From DATJGF01 sp035495315 (GTDB lineage Bacteria > Verrucomicrobiota > Verrucomicrobiia > Limisphaerales > UBA8199): a stretch of 64,000 nt of DNA. The first letter of the stretch is position 1; each line of letters starts with the position of its first letter. Below the pieces are notes generated by a model. It was not told the origin of the DNA, did no database searches, and was given only the letters and a program-made list of their open reading frames with translations. A program made the translations under genes and the position numbers. The stretch lies in the NCBI GenBank assembly GCA_035495315.1, contig DATJGF010000079.1, positions 43,472-107,471 on the forward strand, given 5' to 3'. Of the stretch, positions 1 through 9,786 are shown piece after piece.

Positions 1-41
1 TGGACTTTGGACCTTGGGCCTTGGACTGTATTAAGAGGGAC

Positions 42-794
42 ATGCAATTCGAATTTCCGTTCCGTTTGATCTGTTTGACCTCTAAGCGTGCTCAGGGGTC
101 ACACGAGGAATGGCTCCGAGTGGGTGGCCGAAAGGTTCGTTTGCACCTGGTCTCCAACCATCGAGCCCGCCGCTACATCTTGCGTCTGCAGAACGATGGA
201 ACGGCTCGGGTAACCATTCCGCGGCGAGGCTCGGCAAAGGAAGCTGCCCGGTTTGCTGCGAGCAATGTGCAGTGGCTTGAGAAACAGCTGTTACGCCAGG
301 CACGTGAGTCAGATCCATGCGTTTGTTGGCAGGCTGGAACGGAAATCCTGTTTCGCGGCGATTCTGTTCCTCTCGAAGCGGGAGTGAACGGCGAGAGTGG
401 CCTTATTCGATTTGGGGATCAGGTTGTTCGCTTGAGAGATCCGGCCGGCGACGTGAGGCCTCAAGTGGAAAATCACCTGCGAGCACTGGCAACGTACGAG
501 TTGGCCACTAGAACTGCCGAGTTGGCGACGCGGCACGCAATTCCTATCCGACGCGTCACTGTCGGCAACCAGCGTTCCCGCTGGGGTTCCTGTTCGCGAC
601 ACGGCACGATTTCTCTTAATTGGCGCCTCGTGCAGGTGTCTCCTTTTGTGCGCGATTACATCATCCTCCACGAATTGGCGCATGTGAAAGAGATGAACCA
701 CTCGCGCCGTTTTTGGCGCGAAGTGGAGCGATTATGTCCGGAGTACCGCCAGGCTGAACAGTGGCTGAAGCTGCACTCGGCGATACTGAGATAA
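42..794 (+). CDS. YgjP-like (DUF45) zinc metallopeptidase
   Basis: Predicted soluble zinc metallopeptidase of the YgjP/DUF45 group (SprT/M48-like fold). The zinc site is HELAH at residues 210-214 with a following His at 220 in the MNHS segment, and the downstream FW..V....P pattern is typical of the family. The RSRWGSCS motif just before it is the family hallmark. About 250 residues, the usual length. I place the start at the ATG at 42 because a GAGGG lies just upstream; an in-frame TTG at 21 would add seven residues, and the window edge hides anything earlier. The physiological substrate of the family is unknown. The next gene begins within about 50 bp on the same strand, so the two may be cotranscribed. 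Confidence 0.88.
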   Translation: MQFEFPFRLICLTSKRAQGSHEEWLRVGGRKVRLHLVSNHRARRYILRLQNDGTARVTIPRRGSAKEAARFAASNVQWLEKQLLRQARESDPCVCWQAGTEILFRGDSVPLEAGVNGESGLIRFGDQVVRLRDPAGDVRPQVENHLRALATYELATRTAELATRHAIPIRRVTVGNQRSRWGSCSRHGTISLNWRLVQVSPFVRDYIILHELAHVKEMNHSRRFWREVERLCPEYRQAEQWLKLHSAILR

Positions 795-846
795 CGCCGG
801 TTTTAGGTTGCAGTTTGGTGGCAAGCTGCCGACGATTCTCCGACTC

Positions 847-2016
847 GTGAAGACCTTGCACAGGTATCTGACACGGCAAATCGTGGTCTCGCTGACCATG
901 ACCGTGTTGGTGTTTACGTTCGTCCTCCTGCTTGGCAACGCGCTTAAGGACATTCTCCAAATGCTGGTCAGTGGTCAGGTCGGATTAAGTGTCGTGGCCA
1001 GCGCGGCGGGGCTGTTAATCCCCTTCGTTTGGGTCTTCGCTCTGCCGATGGGGATGTTAACCGCCACCCTGCTGATTTTTGGCCGCTTCAGTGCCGACCA
1101 GGAATTGACGGCGGCTCGCGCCGGCGGCATCAGTCTGCTCTCGCTGACCAGCCCAATCTTTTTGCTGAGCCTGTTCTTGTGCGTCGTCAGTGCCTTGCTG
1201 AACATGGAAATCGGCCCGCGTTGCCGTGTCGCTTACACGACTCTCTTTTTTAATTTGCGGGCGGGAATCACCAGCGCGCAATTGCCCGAAGGTCACTTCA
1301 TCAAAAACTTTCCCGGTTATATTTTCTTTGTAGGCAAAAACAATCGAAAAGGCGATTTGCAGGACGTCATTGTTCTAGCAGTTAAAAATGAGACCAATAT
1401 CGACTGGGGTGTGCGCGCCGCGCGCGGGCGCGTGGATATTGACACCGCCAATCGCAAGCTGAATCTGACCCTTTCTGATGTAAAGAGTCTCCCCTTGGGC
1501 GAGCGTGACACGCTGGGTAGCTATGAGGAAGTGCCTCTGCAATTGGATCTTGAACCGGCTCAACGGGCGCCGCAGAAACCTAAAGTCGATGACATGACTT
1601 TCGCCCAGCTTCGCCAGGAATTGCACGAATTGGAACAGCTCAGCAATCTGCCAATTTCAGGTACCAACTTAACTGCGGCGCAATTGCGGGCGAGGAATCG
1701 TGAGTGGCAGCAGCAGCGCAAAGATCTCATGGCACCGGTGCTGTTCCAGATCCATCGACAGGTAGCCTACTCCTTCGCCTGTTTCGGCTTCACCTTGGTG
1801 GGGATTCCCCTCGGGATTCGAGTTCACCGGCGCGAGACGACCGTCGGTATTGCAGTTGCCCTTGGACTAGTCGCGGTCTATTACAGCTTCATCTATATCG
1901 CGCAAGGATTGCAATCGCGTCCGGAGCTGGCCTCGTATCTGATCGTTTGGGTGCCGAATTTCCTGTTCCAGGCGGTCGGTTCGGTTCTGCTGTGGCGCGC
2001 CAATCGCGGGGTGTAA
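847..2016 (+). CDS. LptF/LptG-family lipopolysaccharide export permease
   Basis: Inner-membrane permease of the YjgP/YjgQ family, which together with LptB2 extracts lipopolysaccharide and feeds it to the LptC-A-D bridge. Three hydrophobic segments occupy the first third (with the HRYLTRQI start typical of the family), a hydrophilic periplasmic beta-rich domain follows, and three more segments close the protein. Length is about 389 residues, slightly longer than E. coli LptF/G. I prefer the GTG at 847 because it starts exactly where family members start; an in-frame TTG at 808 is possible. Neither has a clear Shine-Dalgarno site. The second LptF/G partner is not adjacent, so I cannot say whether this is LptF or LptG. 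Confidence 0.88.
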   Translation: MKTLHRYLTRQIVVSLTMTVLVFTFVLLLGNALKDILQMLVSGQVGLSVVASAAGLLIPFVWVFALPMGMLTATLLIFGRFSADQELTAARAGGISLLSLTSPIFLLSLFLCVVSALLNMEIGPRCRVAYTTLFFNLRAGITSAQLPEGHFIKNFPGYIFFVGKNNRKGDLQDVIVLAVKNETNIDWGVRAARGRVDIDTANRKLNLTLSDVKSLPLGERDTLGSYEEVPLQLDLEPAQRAPQKPKVDDMTFAQLRQELHELEQLSNLPISGTNLTAAQLRARNREWQQQRKDLMAPVLFQIHRQVAYSFACFGFTLVGIPLGIRVHRRETTVGIAVALGLVAVYYSFIYIAQGLQSRPELASYLIVWVPNFLFQAVGSVLLWRANRGV

Positions 2017-2021
2017 CTTTG

Positions 2022-2160
2022 GAGTGGTTAAAACGTTAAGACGTTAAAAGCGTTAGAACGTTAGAAACGTTAGGACGGCAGAAAGACTTAGTTGGGGAAA
2101 GGGAGCTCACGCAAGCGTTCACGTTTTAACTCTTTAACGTTTTACGCTCTAATGTTTCAA
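2022..2160. repeat. ACGTTAAA-type short tandem array, inverted arms
   Basis: The gap between the permease and the SDR gene is filled with 8-9 bp units of the form GTTAAAAC, GTTAAGAC, GTTAGAAC and so on (about 2026-2073). After a short spacer, the complementary sense appears (TTTAAC and CGTTTTA words, about 2118-2160). The two arms can pair, so the element lies between two convergent genes as a large imperfect inverted repeat. The same unit type recurs at 40840-40922. It could act as a bidirectional terminator or be a dispersed repeat. Confidence 0.6.
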
Positions 2161-2960
2161 CGCCGCCTATACACTTTGTGAATCGCGGCCTGGTCGACGG
2201 GCTTGACCAACAGCTCATCGATATCAACGTGCGCAGGGCGTTTAGCGATCCATACCAGGATCTCGGCGATATCTTCCGCGGTGAGCGGTTGCATCCCTTC
2301 ATAGACCTTCTTGGCCCGAGCCATATCGCCTTTGAACCGGACCACGGAGAATTCGGTTTCAGCCAAGCCGGGATCGACAGTGCTGACCCGGATCCCCGTT
2401 CCGCTTAGCTCGAGGCGAAGGGCGCGAGTGATCTGTAGTTCACCGGCTTTCGCCGCACAATAGGCAGCCCCGCCTTCGTAAGCGACATGCCCGGCAATCG
2501 AACCGATGTTGATGATCGAGCTTCCCGGGTTGCCTTGCAACAACGGGAGCGCGGCGCGAGTCATCCGCAGCAGCCCAAGCACGTTGCTCTGCATCATGGT
2601 TTCCCAGTCATTATCCTTGGCCTCGGCCACCGTCTCTATGCCATGTGCCCCGCCCGCGTTGTTAAGCAGCACGTCGAGCTTGGCGCCGGCTGTGATTACG
2701 CCCTTGGCCCACTGGACAAACTCTTCAACGCTCTTGGTCTGTGCCACGTCGAGTGCGTGGAAATGTGCCGTTTTGGCGCCGAGTTCTTTTGCTCGTCCGG
2801 CGACCTGCTGGAGACGGTCGGTTCTGCGGGCGCCCAACAGAAGATTTGAGCCTTCGGCGGCAAAGGCTAAAGCTGCAGCCGCGCCGAACCCACTCGAAGC
2901 GCCGGTGATGAGTACCCATTTGCCATCGAGCTTTGTTTCACGGTTTGCGTATTCCTTCAT
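2157..2960 (-). CDS. SDR-family NAD(P)-dependent oxidoreductase
   Basis: Classical short-chain dehydrogenase/reductase of 267 residues. The cofactor motif TGASSGFG is at 19-26, the NNAGG motif at 100-104, and the catalytic Ser154 with Tyr167-x3-Lys171 (YCAAK). The GFG variant and overall pattern resemble the YdfG-like 3-hydroxy acid dehydrogenases, but the substrate cannot be fixed from sequence. The start ATG lies one base after the stop of the upstream zinc-ribbon gene, so the two are translationally linked. Confidence 0.88.
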   Translation of the reverse strand: MKEYANRETKLDGKWVLITGASSGFGAAAALAFAAEGSNLLLGARRTDRLQQVAGRAKELGAKTAHFHALDVAQTKSVEEFVQWAKGVITAGAKLDVLLNNAGGAHGIETVAEAKDNDWETMMQSNVLGLLRMTRAALPLLQGNPGSSIINIGSIAGHVAYEGGAAYCAAKAGELQITRALRLELSGTGIRVSTVDPGLAETEFSVVRFKGDMARAKKVYEGMQPLTAEDIAEILVWIAKRPAHVDIDELLVKPVDQAAIHKVYRRR

Positions 2961-2961
2961 A

Positions 2962-3426
2962 TCATTTCAATCTAGCCTCGAGGTTCTCGAGACTTTTCCG
3001 CGCGTCGTTCCCCGCGGGGGTGCTGGCGAATCTTTCCGCGATCGATTTATAGGCGGCTGCGGCGTCCTGGATACGGCCTTGCGCTTCCAGGTGAGTGGCG
3101 GCTTCAAGCTCGTCATACCCTGCATTCTCGACGCGGGGCGGCCGCCGCCCGCCAAGCAACCCCTGAAATAACTGCACCGCCCCGAATGCGATCGCGCCCC
3201 AGGCAAGTACGTAAGTTCCGCCCGATTTGGCGGCGCTGTAAGTGACCCCGGTTACTAGCAGTCCCCCCAGCAGCCACAAGGTGCCGGTGATAATGCGCTT
3301 TCTGGCCAGCGGCGAATATGTCGGAGCGGTCTGCGGGTCAGGCGTTGTTGCCAGGGCCATGCCGCAACCCGCGCAAACCTCAGCCTGGTCAGGATTCTCT
3401 TTGCCGCAATATGAACACTTCGCCAT
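2962..3426 (-). CDS. Zinc-ribbon membrane protein
   Basis: A 154-residue protein of unknown function. It opens with a zinc ribbon (C4-x2-C7 ... C18-x2-C21), has two predicted membrane segments around residues 43-62 and 70-90, and ends with a helical region rich in Ala, Glu and Arg that reads like a single TPR-type hairpin (EAQGRIQDAAAAYKSIAERF). Zinc-ribbon plus membrane plus TPR combinations are common in uncharacterised bacterial proteins. It sits directly upstream of the SDR gene and is probably in the same transcript. No function is proposed. Confidence 0.75.
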   Translation of the reverse strand: MAKCSYCGKENPDQAEVCAGCGMALATTPDPQTAPTYSPLARKRIITGTLWLLGGLLVTGVTYSAAKSGGTYVLAWGAIAFGAVQLFQGLLGGRRPPRVENAGYDELEAATHLEAQGRIQDAAAAYKSIAERFASTPAGNDARKSLENLEARLK

Positions 3427-3573
3427 AATCAGCTCCGGGATTCAGTGAACTCCAATCTTCCGGGCGGTCGCGGTTATTCTTAACCAAACGCGCCGCAGAG
3501 TCCAACTAAACGAGAATTCTGCGCCGTCTTTCCAGTTGCGGGAAAGGCCTGCAGCGAGGTTTAATCCGCTCTT

Positions 3574-5952
3574 ATGAAGTGTTTTGGTTTGTTGCGGACC
3601 ACAGTCATGCCTCCAGCTGTGGTTGCCATCGTGATCAGCCAATATGTTGGCGCGGCAACGTTCGCCGAACCCGCTGCTGAAGCAGAATTCCGCGCAGAAA
3701 AACTGAAAGCGATGGACGCGGCTATCCTGCAAACCATAGCCGACAAGGGCTGCCCAGGAGGGGTCTTATGGCTCGAACATCACGGGATGAGCTACCACAA
3801 AGCGTATGGTAATCGCGCCGTCGTTCCAGCGAACGAGCTGATGACGGAAGACACGATCTTCGATTTGGCGTCCCTGACCAAGGTAGTCGCGTGTACGCCG
3901 GCAGTGATGTTGTTGATCGAGCGCGGAGAATTAGACCTCGATGCCCCTGTTTCCAAGTACATCCCGGAATTCTCCGCACAAGGGAAAGAGGACATCACGG
4001 TCAAACAGCTGATGGTGCATCTGTCGGGCTTGCGCGGCGATATCGAGACGCAGAGCGACTGGCACGGCCGGGAAGTGGCGATCCAAAAGGCTTGCCAGGA
4101 GAAGTTGGTTACCTCGCCTGGAACGGCATTTCGTTACAGCGATATCAATTTCTTTCTTCTGGGTGAAATCGTTCAGCGGCTCAGCAAAACTCCGCTCGAA
4201 GAATTTGTCGCGCACGAGATTTACCAGCCTTTGAAGATGGTCGATACGAGTTACCTGCCGCCGAATTCCAAACTTGATCGCATTGCACCCACGGAAGTCG
4301 TCAACGGCAAACCCTGGCGCGGTATTGTCCATGATCCGACCGCGCGCCACATGGGTGGTGTCGCGGGCCATGCCGGATTGTTCAGCACTGCGGCGGATCT
4401 CGCGCGGTATGCCCGTATGCTGCTCAATGGAGGCGAACTTGATGGTGTCCGTATTTTCAAACCCGAGACCGTCGTCCTGATGACGCGTGTTCAAACCCCG
4501 GAAACAGTCCGGTCGCGACGCGGGCTCGGCTGGGATATCGACTCGGGTTATAGTGGTTTGCGAGGTAACCTCTTTCCGCTGGGGTCGTATGGCCACACGG
4601 GTTGGACCGGGACCTCGATCTGGATCGATCCTTTTTCGCAGAGTTTCATTATTTTTCTGTCGAATCGCAATCACCCTGACGAAAGCGGGAGTGTCGGAGC
4701 GCTGCGAGCTGAGTTGGGCACTTTAGCGGCCGAGGCTATTCCCGATTTTAATTTCGCTTATGTTCCTGGGGCATTGTCTCCGGTAAAAGAAACCGACAAC
4801 TCAGCGCGCGCGATCCGAAAGACGGTGCAACTCAACACTCGTGAAGGCATCGATGTGCTGAAGCAACAACATTTCGGGGCACTCAAGGGACTGCGCGTCG
4901 GTCTCATCACGAATCATACCGGACACGACCGCCAGCGTAATTCCACAATTGATCTGCTGAAACAGGCGCCCGGTGTGCAATTGCTGGCGCTGTTCAGCCC
5001 GGAGCACGGAATCCGCGGCGCGATGGATGAGCCGGTCGGAGATACCACCGACGAAAAAACGGGGCTGCCTGTCTACAGTCTTTACGGAGCATCGTTGAAA
5101 CCAAAACCACAGCAACTGACGAACCTCGATGCGCTGGTATTCGACATTCAGGACGTCGGTTGCCGGTTTTATACCTACACCGCCACCATGGCGTTGGCGA
5201 TGGAAGCCGCCGCTGAAAGCCAAAAGAAGTATTTCGTGCTCGACCGAGTTAATCCAATAAACGGCACTGCGGTGGAAGGTCCCGTACTGCAAGGGGACCC
5301 GACTTTTGTCGCGTTCCATGCCGTCCCGCTGCGTTATGGAATGACGATAGGTGAGCTTGCGCGGATGTTTAAGTCCGAGCGCCACTGTGACGTCGATCTG
5401 ACCGTCATTCCGCTCGAGAACTGGCGTAGAGATGTCTGGTTCGATCAAACCGGTCTGCCCTGGTCCAATCCGTCACCAAACATACGGAATCTGACCGAGG
5501 CGACGCTCTATCCTGGCATAGGTCTGTTAGAAACCGCCCTTTCGGTGGGGCGCGGCACCGATACTCCGTTTGAACTGATCGGCGCTCCTTACATTGACGA
5601 ACTGAAGCTCGCCGAAGAACTCAACAACACAGGACTTCCAGGCGTACGCTTCGTTCCCGTCCAGTTTACTCCCACCTACAGTGTGCATAAAAGCGAGCTT
5701 TGCCACGGGGTTTACATCATGCTGGTGGATCGCGACTCCTGTAATGTTGTCGATGTCGCCCTGCAGATTGCCAAAATTCTCTATCGCCTGTACCCCGAGC
5801 ATTTCCAGCCCGAAAAACTGGAGCGTCTGCTGCGGCATCCCCCAACCTTGGCAGCAATAAAAGCAGATAAATCACTGGAAGAAATCCGCGCCACCTGGAA
5901 GGAGGATGTGGATAGGTTTGGCAAGTGCAGGGCCAGGTATCTGCTCTATTGA
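3574..5952 (+). CDS. Fusion: serine hydrolase (AmiE/beta-lactamase-like) + NamZ-like DUF1343 muramidase
   Basis: A 792-residue, probably exported protein with two enzyme domains. The N-terminal domain (about 45-400) is a class C beta-lactamase/D-alanyl carboxypeptidase-type serine hydrolase. Its nucleophile motif SLTK is at 100-103, a YSD replaces the usual YxN at 187-189, and a GHTG occurs near 345. The C-terminal domain (about 425-792) is DUF1343, the family of Bacillus NamZ (exo-beta-N-acetylmuramidase, GH171), with its ITNHTG, FSPEHG and DIQDVGCRFYTY motifs. In Bacillus subtilis amiE and namZ are neighbouring genes for peptidoglycan recycling; here they are one polypeptide. A hydrophobic segment at residues 12-30 suggests a signal peptide. 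An ATG at 3607 is a possible alternative start. Confidence 0.85.
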   Translation: MKCFGLLRTTVMPPAVVAIVISQYVGAATFAEPAAEAEFRAEKLKAMDAAILQTIADKGCPGGVLWLEHHGMSYHKAYGNRAVVPANELMTEDTIFDLASLTKVVACTPAVMLLIERGELDLDAPVSKYIPEFSAQGKEDITVKQLMVHLSGLRGDIETQSDWHGREVAIQKACQEKLVTSPGTAFRYSDINFFLLGEIVQRLSKTPLEEFVAHEIYQPLKMVDTSYLPPNSKLDRIAPTEVVNGKPWRGIVHDPTARHMGGVAGHAGLFSTAADLARYARMLLNGGELDGVRIFKPETVVLMTRVQTPETVRSRRGLGWDIDSGYSGLRGNLFPLGSYGHTGWTGTSIWIDPFSQSFIIFLSNRNHPDESGSVGALRAELGTLAAEAIPDFNFAYVPGALSPVKETDNSARAIRKTVQLNTREGIDVLKQQHFGALKGLRVGLITNHTGHDRQRNSTIDLLKQAPGVQLLALFSPEHGIRGAMDEPVGDTTDEKTGLPVYSLYGASLKPKPQQLTNLDALVFDIQDVGCRFYTYTATMALAMEAAAESQKKYFVLDRVNPINGTAVEGPVLQGDPTFVAFHAVPLRYGMTIGELARMFKSERHCDVDLTVIPLENWRRDVWFDQTGLPWSNPSPNIRNLTEATLYPGIGLLETALSVGRGTDTPFELIGAPYIDELKLAEELNNTGLPGVRFVPVQFTPTYSVHKSELCHGVYIMLVDRDSCNVVDVALQIAKILYRLYPEHFQPEKLERLLRHPPTLAAIKADKSLEEIRATWKEDVDRFGKCRARYLLY

Positions 5953-6013
5953 AACCGGATCGCCAAAGCTGGGAAGCGCTAACGATTGACATAGGCAGGT
6001 ACTCTGTTTTGCT

Positions 6014-9000
6014 TTGGAGGTGAACTGGGCTCATTCGCTTGTTACGGCTGGTTTACTCTTGGTGAGCCTTTGCTCTCGGGGTGCAGCTGCCTTGACCTGG
6101 TCCGAGGGGGCGGGTTTTCGGAGCGCCGTGATTCAACCGGCGAGCGGACGCGGCCCCGGCTTCACACTAATGGATCCGAAGGAGACTGGGATTTGGTTCA
6201 CCAACGTGCTGCAAGGCGAGGCCTACGCAACCAACGCAGTGGCTCATAACGGGGCTGGGGTCGCAATCGGCGACGTCGACGGTGATGGGTGGCAGGATAT
6301 TTATCTATGCACTTTGCAGGGGCGCAATCGGCTCTACCGCAATTTGGGTAATTGGCATTTTGAAGAAATCGATCCCGGTGAAGCCGCCTGTCTGGGCCAA
6401 TTCTCAACCGGCGCCACTTTCGCGGACGTGGACGGCGACGGCGATTTGGACCTCCTGGTCAACGGAATTGCGGCCGGGACGAGGCTTTTCCTCAATGACG
6501 GCAAGGGGAGGTTTACTGAACTCAAGGACTCGGGCCTGTCCCGCAGCGCCTCGGCCACTTCCCTGGCACTGGCGGACATCGATGGGGACGGTGATCTGGA
6601 CCTTTACTGCACCCATTATATCGATGAGATGCACTTGTTCGATCCGACCACTCGTTTTTCGTTAATGAAACGGGACGGACGCTGGGTTGTGTTAAAGGTC
6701 AACGACCAGCTTACGACTTTGCCGCGCCTCAAAGATCGATTTGAAGCTCTGCCGGATGGACGCGTGCGAGAACTGCCGGAGGTAGACGGACTCTACCGCA
6801 ATGATGGGCATGGTCATTTCACTGCGATTCAATTCGAGCCGGGTGTCTTCTCCGATGAGGAAGGCAAGCCGATTCCGCCTTTTCGTGATTGGGGGTTATC
6901 GGCGATGTTTCGTGACCTCAACGGCGATGGAGCGCCTGATCTCTACGTGTGCAACGACAATGTCTCCCCCGATCGAATCTGGATCAACTCCGGAAAAGGG
7001 ACCTTCCGCCTCATTGATCCACTCAGTTTCCGCCACACCAGCCGCTCGTCGATGGGCATTGATTTTGCCGATATCGATCGCGATGGACACGATGACCTGA
7101 TCGTCGTCGACATGCTTGCCCGCGAGCACTCCAAGCGAATGACGCAACTTGTTAAAGACGTTCCCGATCCAAATGAGCGTGAAAGGGTGGATGCCAGGCC
7201 ACAGTACAATCGAAACACTTTGTTCTTCGGGAGAGGCGACGGCACTTACGCCGAGGCGGCTCTCATGGCAGGAGTCGCCGCCACGGATTGGAGTTGGTGC
7301 CCGATTTTTTTGGACGTTGACCTCGATGGCTATGAAGACCTGCTGATTAGCAATGGATTTGAGTCCGACGTTATGGACCAGGACCGCAAGGATGAGCTCC
7401 GCAATCCTCAACACCGTTTAACCCAAAAGGAATTGCGGCGCACACTGGAATTGTATCCCCGCTGGCATACGGCGAATGCCGCTTTTCGCAACCGCCATGA
7501 TGGCACGTTTGAACCAATGAGCCAGCAATGGGGTTTCGATCAAATAGGAACGTCCCAGGGTATGGCGCTGGGGGATTTGGATAATGACGGAGATATGGAC
7601 CTGGTTGTAAATAATCTTAACCAGGTGGTTAGTCTCTACCGAAATAACGCAGCCGCCGGTCGCATCGCCGTGCGTTTAAAAGGCCTGCCGCCGAATAACC
7701 AGGGCATCGGCGCGCGCATCCGGTTGGTGGGTGGTGCAATTACCCAAAGCCAGGAGATGATTTGCGGCGGACGTTACCTGTCGGGCGATCAGGCCATGCG
7801 TGTGTTTGCGGCGGATCCGGATTCCAGCAAGCCGATGCGATTGGAAGTCAAATGGAGGAATGGAACTCTGAGCACGATTACGAACGTCCAGGCCAATCGC
7901 ATTTATGAGGTGGACCAGTCTGGTGCGGTTGCCGAAGCCTCAATCGCCACAAACAAGAACACAGAGCCGAAGCCATTTTTTAAGGATGTGAGTTCCCTGG
8001 TCGGCCATGTGCACCAGGAGGATGCATTGGACGATTGGTCACAGCAACCCTCGTTGCCCCGCCGATTAAGCCGCCTGGGACCCGGAGTCGCCTGGTACGA
8101 CGTTGATGGGGATGGCTGGGAGGACCTGATCCTGGCGGCTGCCAAAGGTGGCAAACTGGCCGTGTACCGCAACGAGAAGGGATTGGGCTTTCACCGCCTC
8201 GAAGGCGCTCCTGTGGCTGATTCGGATCAAGGGGCGGTATTAGGCTGGTCCGATGCCACGGGAAAACGGAGTCTGTTTGTCGCCGTTTCGAACTTCGGGA
8301 TGAAGTCCGAATCAGATAGCGAACTTGCAATCTATTCCCCAACCAACCTGGCAGCGCCACGCCTCTTGTCCGCCGGAAAGGCGAGCTTGGGGCCCATAGC
8401 TTTGGCCGATATCGATGGAGACGGCGACCTTGACTTGTTCGTCGGCGGACGATTCCGTCCTGGCCGATACCCTGAGCCAGTCTCATCGTCGCTGTGGCTC
8501 AACGATCATGACGAATTCCGCGTGTCGCCACCCGGCACCCAACCCTTTGAATCGATTGGCCTGGTCAGCGGGGCAACTTTCGCCGACCTGGATGGTGACG
8601 GTTGGCCCGATCTAGCGCTCGCTCTTGAATGGGGGCCGGTCCGCGTTTTTCGAAATAACCACGGAAAATTCGAGGAGATGACCTCGGAATGGAAGTTCGG
8701 GGGCGGGACCGGATGGTGGACTAGCATCACAGCCGGGGATTTTGACGGTGACGGCAGGCTGGACCTGGCAGTCGGAAACTGGGGGCGAAACTCCAGCTAC
8801 GAGCTTCACGCGGGCCAAAAACTAGGCGTATTTTATGGCGACTGGAATCAGGACGGAAAAACCGCTCTCATCGAAGCCTGGGAAGGAGAAACCAATTGGT
8901 TCCCAGTGCACAACCGGGCCTGGCTTGCTACAACGCTCCCGGAACTGGCCAATCACTTCCTTACGCATCAGGCTTTTGCCCGGGCGACCATTCCGGATAT

Positions 9001-9715
9001 TCTTGGGACGCATTTCCCAAAAGCCCAAAAGCTTGAAACTACCGAGCTACGGTCCGGGATATTCCTCAATCGCGGCTCGCATTTCGAATGGGTGCCGTTC
9101 CCGCGCGAAGCACAGCTTGCGCCCGTGTTTTCCGTGAATGTCGGCGATTTCGATGGGGATGGGATCGAGGATCTCTTCCTCAGCCAGAATTTCTTCAGTG
9201 CGGTTCCAGAAAATACGGCGCAAGAAGCATTTTCCCGGGATGACAGCGGACGGGGCTTGTGGTTGCGCGGCCGAGGCGACGGCACCTTCACGGCGATAGA
9301 TGGAAATGTGATTGGCATTAAGGTATATGGCGAACAAAGAGGCGCGGCGCTGGCGGATTTTAACCACGACGGTCGCATCGATGTGGTAGTATCGCAGAAC
9401 AACGGTTCAACTAGATTGTTTGTTAACGAACGGGCCAAGCGAGGCTTGCGTGTCACGTTGCATGGTGAGCCAGGAAATCGCGACGCGGTGGGAGCTCAAA
9501 TTCGCCTCCGCTATGCCGACGGCCGCTTGGGACCGTGCCGTAGTATCTCGGCCGGGACCGGTTATTGGTCCCAGGACGCGACAACGCAAGTCCTCGGTTG
9601 CGCAGAACCGCCCATTGGGCTCTGGATTCGTTGGCCCGGCGGCACAGAACAAGTCGTTCCACTTGAAAAGGATCTCTGGGATGTGAATGTTGAGTTTAGA
9701 ACTGACTCCAAGTAA
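6014..9715 (+). CDS. CRTAC1-family FG-GAP/VCBS and ASPIC/UnbV repeat protein
   Basis: A large (1233-residue) secreted protein made mostly of FG-GAP/VCBS-type calcium-binding blades, seen as many copies of D-x-D-G-D-G-x-x-D (for example DVDGDGWQD near residue 88 and DVDGDGDLD near 138). ASPIC/UnbV segments lie at about 550-635 and again at the C-terminus, so the protein looks like two CRTAC1 modules in tandem. Such proteins form seven-bladed propellers and are thought to bind ligands or surfaces; no enzyme activity is known. A hydrophobic leader follows the start. The start is TTG 6014 or GTG 6020; both sit on a GGAGG-like stretch and I cannot decide. A similar gene follows 70 bp downstream. 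Confidence 0.85.
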   Translation: MEVNWAHSLVTAGLLLVSLCSRGAAALTWSEGAGFRSAVIQPASGRGPGFTLMDPKETGIWFTNVLQGEAYATNAVAHNGAGVAIGDVDGDGWQDIYLCTLQGRNRLYRNLGNWHFEEIDPGEAACLGQFSTGATFADVDGDGDLDLLVNGIAAGTRLFLNDGKGRFTELKDSGLSRSASATSLALADIDGDGDLDLYCTHYIDEMHLFDPTTRFSLMKRDGRWVVLKVNDQLTTLPRLKDRFEALPDGRVRELPEVDGLYRNDGHGHFTAIQFEPGVFSDEEGKPIPPFRDWGLSAMFRDLNGDGAPDLYVCNDNVSPDRIWINSGKGTFRLIDPLSFRHTSRSSMGIDFADIDRDGHDDLIVVDMLAREHSKRMTQLVKDVPDPNERERVDARPQYNRNTLFFGRGDGTYAEAALMAGVAATDWSWCPIFLDVDLDGYEDLLISNGFESDVMDQDRKDELRNPQHRLTQKELRRTLELYPRWHTANAAFRNRHDGTFEPMSQQWGFDQIGTSQGMALGDLDNDGDMDLVVNNLNQVVSLYRNNAAAGRIAVRLKGLPPNNQGIGARIRLVGGAITQSQEMICGGRYLSGDQAMRVFAADPDSSKPMRLEVKWRNGTLSTITNVQANRIYEVDQSGAVAEASIATNKNTEPKPFFKDVSSLVGHVHQEDALDDWSQQPSLPRRLSRLGPGVAWYDVDGDGWEDLILAAAKGGKLAVYRNEKGLGFHRLEGAPVADSDQGAVLGWSDATGKRSLFVAVSNFGMKSESDSELAIYSPTNLAAPRLLSAGKASLGPIALADIDGDGDLDLFVGGRFRPGRYPEPVSSSLWLNDHDEFRVSPPGTQPFESIGLVSGATFADLDGDGWPDLALALEWGPVRVFRNNHGKFEEMTSEWKFGGGTGWWTSITAGDFDGDGRLDLAVGNWGRNSSYELHAGQKLGVFYGDWNQDGKTALIEAWEGETNWFPVHNRAWLATTLPELANHFLTHQAFARATIPDILGTHFPKAQKLETTELRSGIFLNRGSHFEWVPFPREAQLAPVFSVNVGDFDGDGIEDLFLSQNFFSAVPENTAQEAFSRDDSGRGLWLRGRGDGTFTAIDGNVIGIKVYGEQRGAALADFNHDGRIDVVVSQNNGSTRLFVNERAKRGLRVTLHGEPGNRDAVGAQIRLRYADGRLGPCRSISAGTGYWSQDATTQVLGCAEPPIGLWIRWPGGTEQVVPLEKDLWDVNVEFRTDSK

Positions 9716-9786
9716 ATCCCCTGGCAAAAGATGTGCGCGCTGGGGATTACGAAGGGCCCAAGTGGTTTTCTGCCGCGCCTCTGATT

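Noticed and set aside
1..27. TTGGAC-type word repeats at the left edge
   Set aside because: Only about three imperfect words are visible and the window cuts the region, so no repeat call is supported.
5986..6016. TTGACA followed at 17 bases by TTGCTT as a promoter for the large CRTAC1 gene
   Set aside because: The -10 match is weak and the start codon follows almost at once, so the arrangement is not convincing.
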